Shown here: piece by piece, positions 50,193-60,555 of the stretch
Numbering within the stretch: the first letter of the stretch is position 1
How the letters are laid out: each line of letters starts with the position of its first letter
Assembly: GCF_000013405.1 (NCBI RefSeq)
Contig: NC_007759.1
Location: 620,001 to 684,000 of the forward strand
Direction of reading: 5' to 3'
DNA from: Syntrophus aciditrophicus SB
GTDB taxonomy: Bacteria; Desulfobacterota; Syntrophia; Syntrophales; Syntrophaceae
DNA: 64,000 bases
The notes under the pieces: model-generated
Databases searched by the model: none
What the model saw: the letters and a program-made list of their open reading frames with translations, nothing else
What the model was told of the DNA's origin: nothing
Translations under genes and position numbers: made by a program

Positions 50193-50540
50193 TTGCCGGT
50201 TGACGAAATCCCAGCCAGGACATCCCAGATTGAACATCAGGAACAGAAAAAGTCGACGGGGTTGAGATATTCATCCCTGATGATCGGCGCTTTTGTTCTT
50301 ATGGGAGTAGCTCTTGTGTATGTTTGGTCGCACCTGCGAATGACGGATCTGGAGTATAAGGTTGCCGCGGAAATGAACCGTAAGGAACAGCTTCTGGAAG
50401 AACAGCGGAAATTAAAGGTTGAGGTCGCTACACTTAAGGCGCCGAATCGTATCGAATCCATTGCGAAAGAGAAATTGCAGATGGTGTACCCTCAAAGAGA
50501 ACAGGTGATTCATCTTGGGGAAATCGGGGACAAACAATGA
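50193..50540 (+). CDS. ftsL: FtsL-like cell division protein
   Basis: This 115-residue bitopic protein has a cytoplasmic tail (about 35 residues), one membrane segment (about 30-48, SLMIGAFVLMGVALVYVW) and a periplasmic coiled coil (about 58-95) ending in EKLQMVYPQREQVIHL. Sequence similarity within FtsL is low; the call rests on topology and its place between rsmH and ftsI. The start is a TTG at 50193, three bases after the rsmH stop, and the end overlaps ftsI by four bases. Confidence 0.85.
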   Translation: MPVDEIPARTSQIEHQEQKKSTGLRYSSLMIGAFVLMGVALVYVWSHLRMTDLEYKVAAEMNRKEQLLEEQRKLKVEVATLKAPNRIESIAKEKLQMVYPQREQVIHLGEIGDKQ

Positions 50541-52540
50541 GCACGGAATCGAAAAAATGGCTGAAATTTCGACTGATGACGTTATTGGTCTTTTTTGTGA
50601 TTTTATTTGTCGCTCTTTTTTCACGGGCTCTTCATCTTCAGATTCTGTCCGGGGAAACGTTAAAGATTCTCGCAGAAAAGCAGCATACCAAAACCCTGCT
50701 CCTTCCGCCTGAGCGCGGGATCATCTTTGATCGGAATGGGGAAAAAATTGCGGCGAGCCTGCAGGTTGATTCAGTCTGTGCCGATCCCTCAAAAATGGCC
50801 CGTCCCGCTGACGCAGCGGAAAGAATTACATCGCTTCTTAACATTGATCGGCAGGTAGTGATGAAAAAACTTCTGCATTCAAAAAATTTCTGCTGGATTG
50901 CCCGCAGAATTCCGCCGGAGCTTGCTCAGAAAGTTGAGGAAGCGAAAATCGAAGGAGTTTTTCTTGTCAAGGAGCCGAAGAGATTTTACCCGAATGGAGA
51001 TCTTGCTGGCCAGTTGGTTGGTCTTGTAGGGTTGGATTCCGTCGGGCTGGAGGGGTTGGAGATCAAGTATGATCAGTACCTTAAGGGCACTCCGGAAAAA
51101 TTGATCTGGACTAGGGATGCGAAGGGAAGAATCCTATATCACCGGGCTGAAAAAGCTTCTGTGTCTTCCGATGAAAGTATCAATATGATTCTTACAATAG
51201 ACAGTCGAATCCAGTATCTTGTTGAATCCCAACTCAAAGCCGCCGTTCAGGAAAAAGGGGCCAAAGGCGGACTGGCGATTGTGATGGATCCCAAAACCGG
51301 TGAAATTCTCGCATTGGCCAATTCTCCAAGTTTTGACCCCAATGTATTACTGAGCGTATCTTCCAATAATAAGAAAAATAAAGTAATTACCGATTGTTTT
51401 GATCCCGGATCCACGTTCAAGCCTTTCCTCGTTGCCGCCGCCCTTGAAGAGGGAACTGTCCGGGAAAATGATCGCTTCTATTGCGAAAATGGATCTTATA
51501 CCATTGCCAACCGGGTTATTCATGAAGCCAACCGTAAGCGTCACGGCGCTTTGACGGTTCATGACATTCTTAAATATTCCAGTAATATCGGCTCAGTTAA
51601 AATAGCCGAAAAGCTGGGCAAAGAAAAATTTTATGAGTATATCCGGGCTTTCGGCTTCGGAGCTAAGACAGGAATCGATCTGCCCGGGGAAATTCCTGGC
51701 TTGCTGCGTCCCGTGGATAACTGGACGCGGGTGGATGCGGCAACCATCGCTTTCGGGCAGGGGGTTTCGGTTACAGCCATTCAAATGATTACTGCTCTTT
51801 CCACGATTGCCAATCAGGGGACGATGATGAAACCGTATGTTGTCAAAGCCCTTGTGGACAAAAAAGGGCAGATTGTCCACAATTATTCCCCAACTGCTGT
51901 AAGGCAGGTCATTTCCCCGGACACAGCCAGGCGTCTTACCGCGATTATGACGGATGTGGTCGGACAGGAAGATGGCACTGGAAAAAACGCCCGGATTGAA
52001 AATGTCTCTGTTGCTGGAAAAACGGGAACCGCACAGAAGTTTGATTTTTCCCGGGGTGTTTATTCATCGGAACGCGTCAAAACTTCTTTTATGGGATTTT
52101 TCCCGGCCGAGGATCCCCAGATTGCCATGCTGGTCATTCTTGACGAGCCACAGAAGGACCGGTGGGGCGGTGTCGCTTCAGCCCCTGTTTTCAAGGCTAT
52201 CGGCGAACAGATCCTGATGTGTTTTAAAACCCATATCCGTCCCAATCCTCTTCCCGGAATGGAGCAGGAAAAGAACATCAACAACTCGGACATCAGCCTC
52301 AGTCTGGTTTCTTCTTCCCGGATAATCAATGCTGATGCGGCAGCGAGTTTGGAAGCAGATGAATCATTAATTCCTGATTTTCTCGGACTGAGCATCCGGG
52401 ATGTTCTCAGAACAGCGAGGAAACGAGGTATTGAAGTCAGGATCGAGGGCAATGGATGGGCTGTTAAACAGCATCCGGTACCCGGCACACCGATAGCGCA
52501 TTCAACCCATTGTTCCGTGATCTTCGATCACGGGAATTAA
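50537..52540 (+). CDS. ftsI: Division penicillin-binding protein 3 with C-terminal PASTA domain
   Basis: This 667-residue class B transpeptidase acts at the septum with FtsW. It has an N-terminal membrane anchor (about 10-32), a dimerisation domain, and a transpeptidase domain with nucleophile motif STFK (S292), SSN in the SxN position (YSSNIGSVKIA) and KTG at K495. Residues about 615-667 (IPDFLGLSIRDVLRTARKRG) form a PASTA-like domain, absent from E. coli FtsI but common in other phyla. It overlaps ftsL and is followed by murE after 15 bases. Confidence 0.96.
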   Translation: MSTESKKWLKFRLMTLLVFFVILFVALFSRALHLQILSGETLKILAEKQHTKTLLLPPERGIIFDRNGEKIAASLQVDSVCADPSKMARPADAAERITSLLNIDRQVVMKKLLHSKNFCWIARRIPPELAQKVEEAKIEGVFLVKEPKRFYPNGDLAGQLVGLVGLDSVGLEGLEIKYDQYLKGTPEKLIWTRDAKGRILYHRAEKASVSSDESINMILTIDSRIQYLVESQLKAAVQEKGAKGGLAIVMDPKTGEILALANSPSFDPNVLLSVSSNNKKNKVITDCFDPGSTFKPFLVAAALEEGTVRENDRFYCENGSYTIANRVIHEANRKRHGALTVHDILKYSSNIGSVKIAEKLGKEKFYEYIRAFGFGAKTGIDLPGEIPGLLRPVDNWTRVDAATIAFGQGVSVTAIQMITALSTIANQGTMMKPYVVKALVDKKGQIVHNYSPTAVRQVISPDTARRLTAIMTDVVGQEDGTGKNARIENVSVAGKTGTAQKFDFSRGVYSSERVKTSFMGFFPAEDPQIAMLVILDEPQKDRWGGVASAPVFKAIGEQILMCFKTHIRPNPLPGMEQEKNINNSDISLSLVSSSRIINADAAASLEADESLIPDFLGLSIRDVLRTARKRGIEVRIEGNGWAVKQHPVPGTPIAHSTHCSVIFDHGN

Positions 52541-52555
52541 AAAGGCCTTTATGAA

Positions 52556-54085
52556 ATGAACCTTTCGATCTTGTTGAAGGGAATCAACATTCTGGGAATT
52601 TCCGGACCTTCAGGCAGTGAAGTGAACGTGAGTTCCGTATGCTACAATTCCCGGCAGTGTACTCCCGATTCCCTGTTCGTGGCGATAAGGGGTCTTAAAT
52701 CCGACGGACATGAATATATCGATGATGCGGTCCGTTGTGGTGCAAAAGTGATTGTCTGTGAAAAAGAAGTGACAATGCCTCCTGAAATTACAGTGGTCAG
52801 AGTGGAAAACGGACGGAGAACCCTGGGGCTTCTGGCGAGAAATTTCTATGCGGATCCTTCCAGATGCCTGGTTGCCGTTGCGGTGATGGGAACGAACGGG
52901 AAAACCACGGTCACCTATATCCTGGAGTCAATTTTTCAGGCGGCCGGCTTTTCGTGCGGCGTCCTTGGTACTGTTAATTACCGTTATCCCGGCCTCGTCA
53001 TGGAGGCACCCAATACAACACCGGAATCGCTGGATTTACAGCGGATTATTCGGGAAATGGTCGACCATGGGGTAACGCATCTCGTTGCCGAGGTATCGTC
53101 CCATGCCGTCGACCTCCGACGCATCGATGATTGTGATTTTGATCTGGGAATTTTCACTAATCTTACCCAGGATCACCTGGATTATCACAAAACCATGGAG
53201 AATTATTTCCAGGCGAAAAAGAGGTTTTTTTCGGAAGTGCTTCCGGGCGGTAGAAAACAGCATCGTTACGCCATGGCCGTGAATGCCGACGATCCATGGG
53301 GAAAACGCCTGATTCGAGAAACGGGGGAGATTTCCCGGCCTCTGACATTTGGAATTGAAGAGAAAGCCGACATCCGGGCGTCATCCTTTGATCTCTCTCT
53401 GGATGGCATTCGGGCGGAGATTGTGGTCGGCTCTATGAGCTTCGATGTCGACACCGCGCTGATTGGCAAGTTCAATCTGTACAATGTGCTGGCCGCGGTT
53501 TCGGCATCGGTGGCCCTGCGCGTGCCGATTGAGGCCATTCGGCGGGGAGTGCGTGCAATGAATGCCGTTCCCGGACGTCTCGAGAAGGTCAGCGGCTCGA
53601 CACAGCCGGATGTATTTGTTGATTACGCCCACACTGACGACGCCCTGCGCAGGGTTCTTCAGAGTCTTTCGCCTTTCAAGCGGGGAAGGATCATTACGGT
53701 GTTTGGCTGCGGTGGCGATCGCGACCGGGGAAAGAGACCCCTTATGGGTAAGGTGGCGACAAATTACAGTGATCTGACAATTCTGACCTCTGATAATCCG
53801 AGATCGGAAGATCCCTTGTCCATTATTCGGGATATTGAAGTGGGCATTAACAGCCAATCCATTCCTGAAGGCTCTTCGGAGGATCTGTCCCGGGGAATGA
53901 CCGGCAGAGGATATGTGGTCATTCCGGACCGGAGGGAGGCCATCGGAGCGGCAATCCGGTCGGCACGTCCCTCCGATATTGTTCTCATTGCGGGAAAAGG
54001 ACATGAAGACTATCAGATCATTGGAGAGAAGCGTCTTTTCTTTGATGACCGCGCAGTTGCAAAAGAATTCCTTCAGAATACATAA
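52556..54085 (+). CDS. murE: UDP-MurNAc-L-Ala-D-Glu meso-diaminopimelate ligase
   Basis: This 509-residue cytoplasmic ligase adds the third residue of the peptidoglycan stem. The Walker site GTNGKTTVTYI (about 113) and EVSSHAVDLRRID are conserved. The DNPR motif in TILTSDNPRSEDP (near 410) is the established mark of meso-diaminopimelate specificity, so the wall should be of the Gram-negative type. It is separated from murF by 247 bases. Confidence 0.98.
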   Translation: MNLSILLKGINILGISGPSGSEVNVSSVCYNSRQCTPDSLFVAIRGLKSDGHEYIDDAVRCGAKVIVCEKEVTMPPEITVVRVENGRRTLGLLARNFYADPSRCLVAVAVMGTNGKTTVTYILESIFQAAGFSCGVLGTVNYRYPGLVMEAPNTTPESLDLQRIIREMVDHGVTHLVAEVSSHAVDLRRIDDCDFDLGIFTNLTQDHLDYHKTMENYFQAKKRFFSEVLPGGRKQHRYAMAVNADDPWGKRLIRETGEISRPLTFGIEEKADIRASSFDLSLDGIRAEIVVGSMSFDVDTALIGKFNLYNVLAAVSASVALRVPIEAIRRGVRAMNAVPGRLEKVSGSTQPDVFVDYAHTDDALRRVLQSLSPFKRGRIITVFGCGGDRDRGKRPLMGKVATNYSDLTILTSDNPRSEDPLSIIRDIEVGINSQSIPEGSSEDLSRGMTGRGYVVIPDRREAIGAAIRSARPSDIVLIAGKGHEDYQIIGEKRLFFDDRAVAKEFLQNT

Positions 54086-54332
54086 AAAAAACAGGCTGAA
54101 AGGGGCAAACCGATTTCCAGGTGATCGGCCTTATTCCAATTCCATATCACAGCGCATTCTTTGCCGGCTTTGCTATCGTTTCCGTGATGTTTTTCTGATG
54201 TCCGCCAGTTCTTCTATTCTTGCCGTCTTGATATCATCGCTGATCTGGAATTAAAAGAATTGCCTGCTTGGGCATGTAAAGTCTTCAAAAAGCCAAAGAG
54301 AAAAATCGTCGATCCGGGGCGGGGAGGTTTTT

Positions 54333-55760
54333 TTGGACCATAATTCAACACCACAATTTTCTGTTGACGAGCTGCTTGAGGCGGTGGGGGGAACGCTTTT
54401 GCAGGGGAGCACGGATTCCATCATCCGTGGTGTATCAACCGATACCCGACAGCTTGTTGCAGGCAATCTCTATATTCCCCTGAAGGGAGCGAATTTTGAC
54501 GGGCATGATTTTCTGGATGTCGCTGTCAAGAAAGGTGCTGGTGGAGTGCTTGTGGATGTCCATCATGCCTTTATTCTGGAGACGGGTTCAAAAAAGACCG
54601 ACGGCTGCCTTAAGATTCTCGTGGACGATACTCTGAAGGCTCTGGGGGATCTGGCCCGTTTCTGGCGGAGAGCGGTTGGGCGGCCGGTGATAGCCATCAC
54701 CGGGAGTTCAGGCAAGACAACGACGAAAGAAATGACCGCCGCGATCCTTGAACAGACTTTTTCCGTGCTCAAAACGGAGGGAAATCTGAACAATCTGATC
54801 GGATTGCCGTTGACCCTGCTGCGTATGCATCGAGGGCACGATCTGGCCCTTGTGGAGTTGGGCACCAATGCCAGGGGTGAAATCAAACGGTTGACAGAAA
54901 TCGCGGAACCTGATATCGGGCTCGTTACCAATATCGGCCCGGCCCATCTGGAAGGACTGAAGACCCTGGAGATCATCAGGGAGGAAAAAGGGGATCTCTA
55001 CGGCACCATGCCAAAGTCCGGTCTGGCCGTATTTAATGCGGACGATGAGGCCATGGCCCCTTTGAGGCGGTCTTGGCAGGGTAAAATGTTGACATACGGG
55101 ATAACATCCCGGGCTGATATGACTGCATCTGATATTGCGAAGTGGGGTGAATCGGGGCAGTCTTTTACTTTGAATGCCGGCTCCGAGTCCACTGTGGTCC
55201 ACCTGTCTGCATTCGGCATGCATAACATTTACAATGCCCTGGCCGCGGCTGCGCTGTCCAGGGCTGCCGGTATCGGCATTAATGAAATTTCCCAAGGTCT
55301 CCGGAACTTCCATCCTGTAGCTGCTCGTTTTGAAGTCCACTTCCTGCCGAATGGCGCTTTTCTCGTTGACGATACCTATAATGCCAATCCGGCATCCGTT
55401 CGTGAAGCTCTGAAAACGATCCAGACTTTGAAGGGAAACCATCGCAGTGTGGTTGTTCTCGCCGATATGCTGGAGCTTGGCGACCAGGCGGAGCGGCTTC
55501 ATGAAACCGTTGGGAGCGAGGCCGCCGCAACTGATGTGGACCGCCTTTTTCTGAAAGGCTCCCTTTCCCGGTCGACGGCTGCCGGGGCGATCAAAGGCGG
55601 CATGACGGAAGAGCGGATTCTTTTTTTTGAAGACCCTGAAGAGATTCTCGATGACGTCCTCTCCTTCGTCGAAGCGGGGGACTGGATCCTTGTCAAAGGA
55701 TCGCGGCTGATGAAAATGGAAGAAATCGTCAAGAAAATTCTTGATCGGACTCCGGCATAA
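54333..55760 (+). CDS. murF: UDP-MurNAc-tripeptide-D-alanyl-D-alanine ligase
   Basis: This 475-residue ligase adds D-Ala-D-Ala to the tripeptide made by MurE. The P-loop GSSGKTTTKEM (near 129), LVELGTNARGEIKRL and VDDTYNANPASV are diagnostic. The start is a TTG at 54333 after GGGGAGG. The 247 bases before it hold no plausible gene, so murF may have its own promoter or merely sit in the operon with a long spacer. Confidence 0.97.
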   Translation: MDHNSTPQFSVDELLEAVGGTLLQGSTDSIIRGVSTDTRQLVAGNLYIPLKGANFDGHDFLDVAVKKGAGGVLVDVHHAFILETGSKKTDGCLKILVDDTLKALGDLARFWRRAVGRPVIAITGSSGKTTTKEMTAAILEQTFSVLKTEGNLNNLIGLPLTLLRMHRGHDLALVELGTNARGEIKRLTEIAEPDIGLVTNIGPAHLEGLKTLEIIREEKGDLYGTMPKSGLAVFNADDEAMAPLRRSWQGKMLTYGITSRADMTASDIAKWGESGQSFTLNAGSESTVVHLSAFGMHNIYNALAAAALSRAAGIGINEISQGLRNFHPVAARFEVHFLPNGAFLVDDTYNANPASVREALKTIQTLKGNHRSVVVLADMLELGDQAERLHETVGSEAAATDVDRLFLKGSLSRSTAAGAIKGGMTEERILFFEDPEEILDDVLSFVEAGDWILVKGSRLMKMEEIVKKILDRTPA

Positions 55761-55775
55761 ACGGATTGAAACAGA

Positions 55776-56855
55776 ATGCTTTATCACCTTCTCTATCCAC
55801 TGCATACAACCTATTCCTATTTTAATGTCTTCCGCTACATCACGTTCCGGACGATATATGCAGCCATTACCGCCCTGATCATCTGTTTCCTGCTGGGCCC
55901 CTGGCTGATCCGGAAGCTTCGGGAATTGAAGATGGGACAGGTCATCCGGGATGACGGCCCTGAAGCGCATCTTTCCAAACAGGGGACGCCGACGATGGGG
56001 GGGGTCCTGATTATTTTCGCCGTCGTCGTTTCGACATTGCTTTGGGCCAATCTCACGATCGATTATGTCTGGCTTGTGCTGATGGTAACTCTGGGATACG
56101 GACTGATCGGCTTTGCCGACGATTACCGTAAGCTGACGCGTCAGAGTTCCCGGGGAGTCTCCGGAAAGGTTCGGCTGGCCTGTGAAGTGTGCATCGCTCT
56201 TCTCGTCAGCGTTGTCCTTTACGCAAAGCCGGGGTTCAATTCCACCATCGCCATTCCTTTTTTCAAGACCGTGCTTCCGGATCTGGGGTGGGGATACATT
56301 TTTCTTTCCACGTTCATCATCGTCGGGGCCGCGAATGCCGTGAATTTAACGGACGGACTGGATGGTCTGGCCATCGGACCGGCCATTACCTGCTTCATGA
56401 CTTATCTGCTCTTTGCCTATTTCGCGGGCAATTTCAAGATTGCCTCCTACCTGCAGATTCCCGGTGTGGCCGGCGTCGGAGAATTGAGCATTTTCTGCGG
56501 TGCAATCGTGGGCGCGGGTATCGGTTTCCTCTGGTACAATACCTATCCGGCCCAGGTTTTCATGGGAGATACCGGGTCCCTCTCTCTCGGCGGCGCCCTT
56601 GGCTGTCTGGCCATTGTGACCAAGCAGGAGATTCTGCTGGCCATCGTAGGGGGGATTTTCGTGCTGGAAACCTTCTCGGTTATCTTTCAGGTCGGGTGGT
56701 TCAAGCTTTCCCACGGGAAGCGCATCTTCCGTATGGCTCCGATCCATCATCATTTTGAATTGAAGGGATGGGCGGAGCCGAAGGTGATTGTCCGCTTCTG
56801 GATCATTTCCATCCTGCTGGCCCTGCTGGCCATCAGTACACTAAAACTTCGATAG
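55776..56855 (+). CDS. mraY: Phospho-MurNAc-pentapeptide translocase
   Basis: This 359-residue inner-membrane enzyme with about ten membrane segments links phospho-MurNAc-pentapeptide to undecaprenyl phosphate, making lipid I. It has the motifs [20 protein letters not shown], the catalytic [29 protein letters not shown] and the histidine triad [11 protein letters not shown]. It lies in the usual place between murF and murD. Confidence 0.99.
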   Translation: MLYHLLYPLHTTYSYFNVFRYITFRTIYAAITALIICFLLGPWLIRKLRELKMGQVIRDDGPEAHLSKQGTPTMGGVLIIFAVVVSTLLWANLTIDYVWLVLMVTLGYGLIGFADDYRKLTRQSSRGVSGKVRLACEVCIALLVSVVLYAKPGFNSTIAIPFFKTVLPDLGWGYIFLSTFIIVGAANAVNLTDGLDGLAIGPAITCFMTYLLFAYFAGNFKIASYLQIPGVAGVGELSIFCGAIVGAGIGFLWYNTYPAQVFMGDTGSLSLGGALGCLAIVTKQEILLAIVGGIFVLETFSVIFQVGWFKLSHGKRIFRMAPIHHHFELKGWAEPKVIVRFWIISILLALLAISTLKLR

Positions 56856-56856
56856 G

Positions 56857-58218
56857 ATGTTCTTCATGGATATATCAGGACAGAGAATGCTGGTAATCGG
56901 CTGGGGAAAAACGGGTGTCGCCTCCGCGCGGTTTCTGATTTCTCGTGGCGCCCGGGTCGTCGTGGCGGATGAAAAAAATCTTTCCCTGGAAAATGACGTA
57001 CTGTCCAAACTTGGCGAAGATCATGGTCAAAGCGTGGAACTGGCGGATTATGGAATATCGGCGCTGGCCCAGGTCGATGCCGTTGTGCCTTCGCCGGGCG
57101 TGCCGCCGTTTCATCCCGTTCTGAAGGAAGCCGTCAAGAGATGTATCCCCGTTATCAGCGAACTCGAACTGGCCTGCCGTTATCTCCAGACGCCCATGAT
57201 CGCCATTACCGGAACGAATGGAAAGACGACCACGACGAGCCTTATCGGAGAAATACTGAGCGGAAGCGGCAGAAAGGTCTTCGTGGGTGGAAATATCGGG
57301 ACGCCGCTGGTGGAGTACGTGACCGGGCCGCAGACAGCCGACTGCGCGGTCGTCGAGATCAGCAGCTTCCAGCTCCAATGGGTGGATCAGTTTCACGCCT
57401 TTGTGTCCATTCTACTGAATACGACCTGCGATCATGTAAATTATCACGGTTCGTTCGAGGCATACCGGGCCGTCAAGGAAAGAATTTTCAACAATCAGGG
57501 AAAACAGGATGTGGCCATCCTGAATGCCGACGAACCGGATTCGGCTGTGCTGGCAGAATCTCTGTCATCACCGGTCTTTTTTTTCAGCACCACAAAGATG
57601 GTTGAACGCGGTCTCTATCAGGAAAAGGATCGATTGATCTGTCTCGACGGAGAGGGAAAGCAGGAGTTCTATCCTTTGAGTATGATCCGTTTGCCGGGGG
57701 CTCACAACGTCGAGAATGTCATGGCTGCCATTTTAGCCTCCCGGGCCTGCGGCTGCAGTCCGGAAAACGTGATCAATGCGATATCCGGCTTTTCAGGTAT
57801 CGCCCACCGCATTGAATTTACAAGGGAGATTGGCGGTGTGAAGTTTTACGACGATTCCAAGGGAACCAACGTCGGGGCCGTCAAACGGGCCATAGAAACC
57901 TTTTCGGACCCGATCATTCTCCTGATGGGCGGAAGGGACAAGGATGGAGATTTTGAAACGCTGAGCGCCCTTTTACAGGACCGGGTCAAGGCTCTGGTGA
58001 TTTTCGGCGAAGCGAGAGAACGGATTCAGGAGCGGATCGGCGGGATCGTTCCTACCGTTTTAACGCCCTCCCTGAAGGAGGCCATTGCAGCCGCCCGTCG
58101 GCAGGCTTGTGCCGGGGATGTCGTCCTGTTGTCTCCCGGGTGTGCCAGTTTTGATGAGTTTGCAGATTATAAGGCAAGAGGGAGATTCTTTAAGGAAGAA
58201 GTGAGGGCTTTTGCATGA
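56857..58218 (+). CDS. murD: UDP-MurNAc-L-alanine D-glutamate ligase
   Basis: This 453-residue ligase adds D-Glu to UDP-MurNAc-L-Ala. It has an N-terminal nucleotide-binding domain (VIGWGKTGVASARFL), P-loop GTNGKTTTTSLIG (near 114), EISSFQLQWV and HRIEFTREIGGVKFYDDSKGTN split across about 305-325, and ends with the usual SPGCASFDEFADYKARG. It starts immediately after mraY and overlaps ftsW by four bases (ATGA). Confidence 0.98.
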   Translation: MFFMDISGQRMLVIGWGKTGVASARFLISRGARVVVADEKNLSLENDVLSKLGEDHGQSVELADYGISALAQVDAVVPSPGVPPFHPVLKEAVKRCIPVISELELACRYLQTPMIAITGTNGKTTTTSLIGEILSGSGRKVFVGGNIGTPLVEYVTGPQTADCAVVEISSFQLQWVDQFHAFVSILLNTTCDHVNYHGSFEAYRAVKERIFNNQGKQDVAILNADEPDSAVLAESLSSPVFFFSTTKMVERGLYQEKDRLICLDGEGKQEFYPLSMIRLPGAHNVENVMAAILASRACGCSPENVINAISGFSGIAHRIEFTREIGGVKFYDDSKGTNVGAVKRAIETFSDPIILLMGGRDKDGDFETLSALLQDRVKALVIFGEARERIQERIGGIVPTVLTPSLKEAIAAARRQACAGDVVLLSPGCASFDEFADYKARGRFFKEEVRAFA

Positions 58219-59387
58219 TCGGCTTTCTGAAAAGATTTTCGCTGCCGGAACTGCCATTTCGCAATCTCCCGGAGGGCGATAAACGACCGGATCTTGTTCT
58301 CCTGCTCGTGGTCCTGATTCTGGTGAGCATCGGAACCGTCATGATCTACAGTTCAAGCTCCATCATGGCAGCGGCCAGTAAAGCCAGTCATCATGATGGC
58401 TGGTATTTTCTCAAAAAGCAGATCGTTTTTGTCATTCTGGGATTCGGGATGATGATCCTGATGTCCCGGATTCCTTATTCCTATCTGAGGCAGGTAGCCT
58501 ATCCAAGCATTCTGGTCTGTATCGTCCTTCTTTCACTTGTTCTTGTTCCTCATTTGGGGGTTCGTGCCGGAGGGGCAACGAGGTGGCTCCGGATGGGTTT
58601 TTTTTCATTCCAGGTTTCAGAGCTGGCGAAAATCTGTATGATTCTCTTTATGGCTCAGTTCATGACCCGCAAGATCGAATACCGGAAGAATTTTCAGCGC
58701 GGGGTGGCCGTGCCGCTGGCTGTAACGGGGGTCGTTCTCTCTCTGATCATTCTGGAACCGGACTTCGGCACCTGCGCCATTATTTCGGTCATCATGCTGT
58801 TGATGCTCTATATGGCCGGCGCAAGGGTGGTTCATCTGGGCGCTTTAATGGCGGCACTCATCCCCGTAGGGATCTGGTTCCTGATCCATGAAAGGTACCG
58901 CGTGGACAGGTTGACAGCCTTTCTCGATCCATGGAAGGATCCCCAGAAGACCGGGTTTCAGATTATCCAGTCACTCATTTCCTTCGGTTCCGGCGGAGCT
59001 TTCGGCGTCGGCGTCGGTGACAGTATGCAGAAGCTCTTCTATCTGCCTGAACCTCATACAGATTTCATCCTGTCCATTATTGCCGAAGAAGCGGGCTTTG
59101 TCGGGGTGGTGGTGGTCATTGCCTTGTTCGTGATTTTGATCGTACGGGGGTTCTTTATCGCTTTCAGGGCTCCGGATCTTTTCGGAACGCTCGTTGCCGC
59201 CGGCCTGACCATGATTATCGCCCTCGAAGCCGTCATAAATATCGCAGGGGTGATGGGGCTGATTCCCCTGAAAGGTCTGGCGCTGCCCTTTCTCAGTTAC
59301 GGCGGGACGTCGCTGCTGATGAGCCTGACGGCTGTGGGCATCCTTCTGAACATCTCCACTTATACGGAAATAAAGGAAGAGTCCTGA
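58215..59387 (+). CDS. ftsW: FtsW, septal SEDS glycosyltransferase
   Basis: This 390-residue polytopic protein polymerises septal glycan together with FtsI. SEDS motifs include MIYSSSSIMA, FFSFQVSELAKICMI, ILEPDFGTCAI, GSGGAFGVGVGDSMQKLFYLPEPHTDF split around 260-285, and LPFLSYGGTSLL. Its place between murD and murG distinguishes it from RodA at 7617-8726. Start and stop overlap both neighbours. Confidence 0.98.
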   Translation: MIGFLKRFSLPELPFRNLPEGDKRPDLVLLLVVLILVSIGTVMIYSSSSIMAAASKASHHDGWYFLKKQIVFVILGFGMMILMSRIPYSYLRQVAYPSILVCIVLLSLVLVPHLGVRAGGATRWLRMGFFSFQVSELAKICMILFMAQFMTRKIEYRKNFQRGVAVPLAVTGVVLSLIILEPDFGTCAIISVIMLLMLYMAGARVVHLGALMAALIPVGIWFLIHERYRVDRLTAFLDPWKDPQKTGFQIIQSLISFGSGGAFGVGVGDSMQKLFYLPEPHTDFILSIIAEEAGFVGVVVVIALFVILIVRGFFIAFRAPDLFGTLVAAGLTMIIALEAVINIAGVMGLIPLKGLALPFLSYGGTSLLMSLTAVGILLNISTYTEIKEES

Positions 59388-60472
59388 TGACTGTTCGAGT
59401 GATCATTGCCGGTGGAGGGACCGGCGGGCATCTGTTTCCCGGTGTGGCAATTGCCGAGGAGTTGCTACGACGAGACAGGGAGAACAGAGTTCTTTTTGTC
59501 GGAACGAAGCGGGGGATTGAAAAAAAAGTGCTGAAGGACCTTGGTTTCCGCCTGAAACTGCTGAATGTGGAAGGCATCAAAGGGCGTGGAGTGATGCGGT
59601 CCAGTCTGGCCCTTTTAAAACTTCCGGGAAGCCTGATGCAGTCGATGAAAATAATTCGTGATTTCCGACCGGATGTCGTTATCGGCGTCGGAGGCTATGC
59701 TTCGGGTCCAGCCGTCATGGCAGCCCATCTGATGGGAATCAAGACCGCTATTGCTGAACAGAATTCCATCCCGGGACTTACCAATCGCATTCTGGGCCGG
59801 TTTGTTGATCGTGTTTTCCTCAGCTTTTCCGACGGGGGGAAATGGTTCTCCGCTAAAAAAGCTGCAGTTTCAGGAAATCCGATCCGGGCCGCCTTCTTCA
59901 ATGGGAAACCGGTTCTTGAAAAGACCGGGGATCAATTTTCCCTGCTGGTTTTCGGAGGAAGTCAGGGAGCTCATGCAATCAATTCGGCGTTTCAGGATGC
60001 CCTTCCTTTTCTGCAGCTTTTGAAGGGGTGTCTCCGTATTGTTCATCAAACCGGGGAACGGGATTGTGAAAGCATGGCTGCCGCGTATAGCGCACAGGGG
60101 TTTTCCGCCCGTGTTGTTCCCTTCATTCGAGATATGGCAGCGGCATACGAGGCTGCCGATCTCCTCATCTGCCGGGCGGGAGCCACCTCAATTGCCGAGA
60201 TCACCGCCATCGGCAAGGCGGCGATCCTCATCCCCTTTCCCTATGCGATTGGGGATCACCAGACGGAAAACGCCAAAGTTCTCCTCAAGGCCGGGGCGGC
60301 CGTAATGATCCCGGAAAAGGATCTTACCGGGAAAAAACTCGCGGATGAGATTCAGAATTTTTATTCTCATCCCTCCCTGCTTAAGGATATGGAAGCAAAA
60401 GCAGCCAGTCTGGGAAACATTTATGCAGCTTCGGATATTGTCGATTCCTGTATGGCCATGATCAGGCTGTAG
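59387..60472 (+). CDS. murG: UDP-GlcNAc transferase MurG (lipid II synthase)
   Basis: This 361-residue GT28-family enzyme adds GlcNAc to lipid I on the inner face of the membrane. It shows the N-terminal GGGTGGHLFPGVAIAEEL, GVGGYASGPAVMAAHL near 101, AEQNSIPGLTNR, GGSQGAHAIN and the C-terminal ICRAGATSIAEITAIG donor-binding motif. Its ATG shares a base with the ftsW stop. Confidence 0.99.
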   Translation: MTVRVIIAGGGTGGHLFPGVAIAEELLRRDRENRVLFVGTKRGIEKKVLKDLGFRLKLLNVEGIKGRGVMRSSLALLKLPGSLMQSMKIIRDFRPDVVIGVGGYASGPAVMAAHLMGIKTAIAEQNSIPGLTNRILGRFVDRVFLSFSDGGKWFSAKKAAVSGNPIRAAFFNGKPVLEKTGDQFSLLVFGGSQGAHAINSAFQDALPFLQLLKGCLRIVHQTGERDCESMAAAYSAQGFSARVVPFIRDMAAAYEAADLLICRAGATSIAEITAIGKAAILIPFPYAIGDHQTENAKVLLKAGAAVMIPEKDLTGKKLADEIQNFYSHPSLLKDMEAKAASLGNIYAASDIVDSCMAMIRL

Positions 60473-60537
60473 AAAACTATTTTGTATAGACATGATACAA
60501 TATATAGTGTATGTATCTGCAATTTATACCACATAAA

Positions 60538-60555
60538 GTGTGATATGTTTCACAC
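60538..60555. promoter_or_regulatory. CRP-like palindrome immediately upstream of murC
   Basis: GTGTGA, six bases, TCACAC forms a perfect palindrome containing TGTGA-N6-TCACA, the half-site pattern and spacing of CRP/FNR-family operators. It sits in the only sizeable non-coding gap (83 bases, AT-rich) in the murG-ftsQ part of the cluster and ends one base before the first possible murC start. Whether any CRP/FNR protein binds here is untested; a small mRNA hairpin over the ribosome site is an alternative. Confidence 0.45.
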
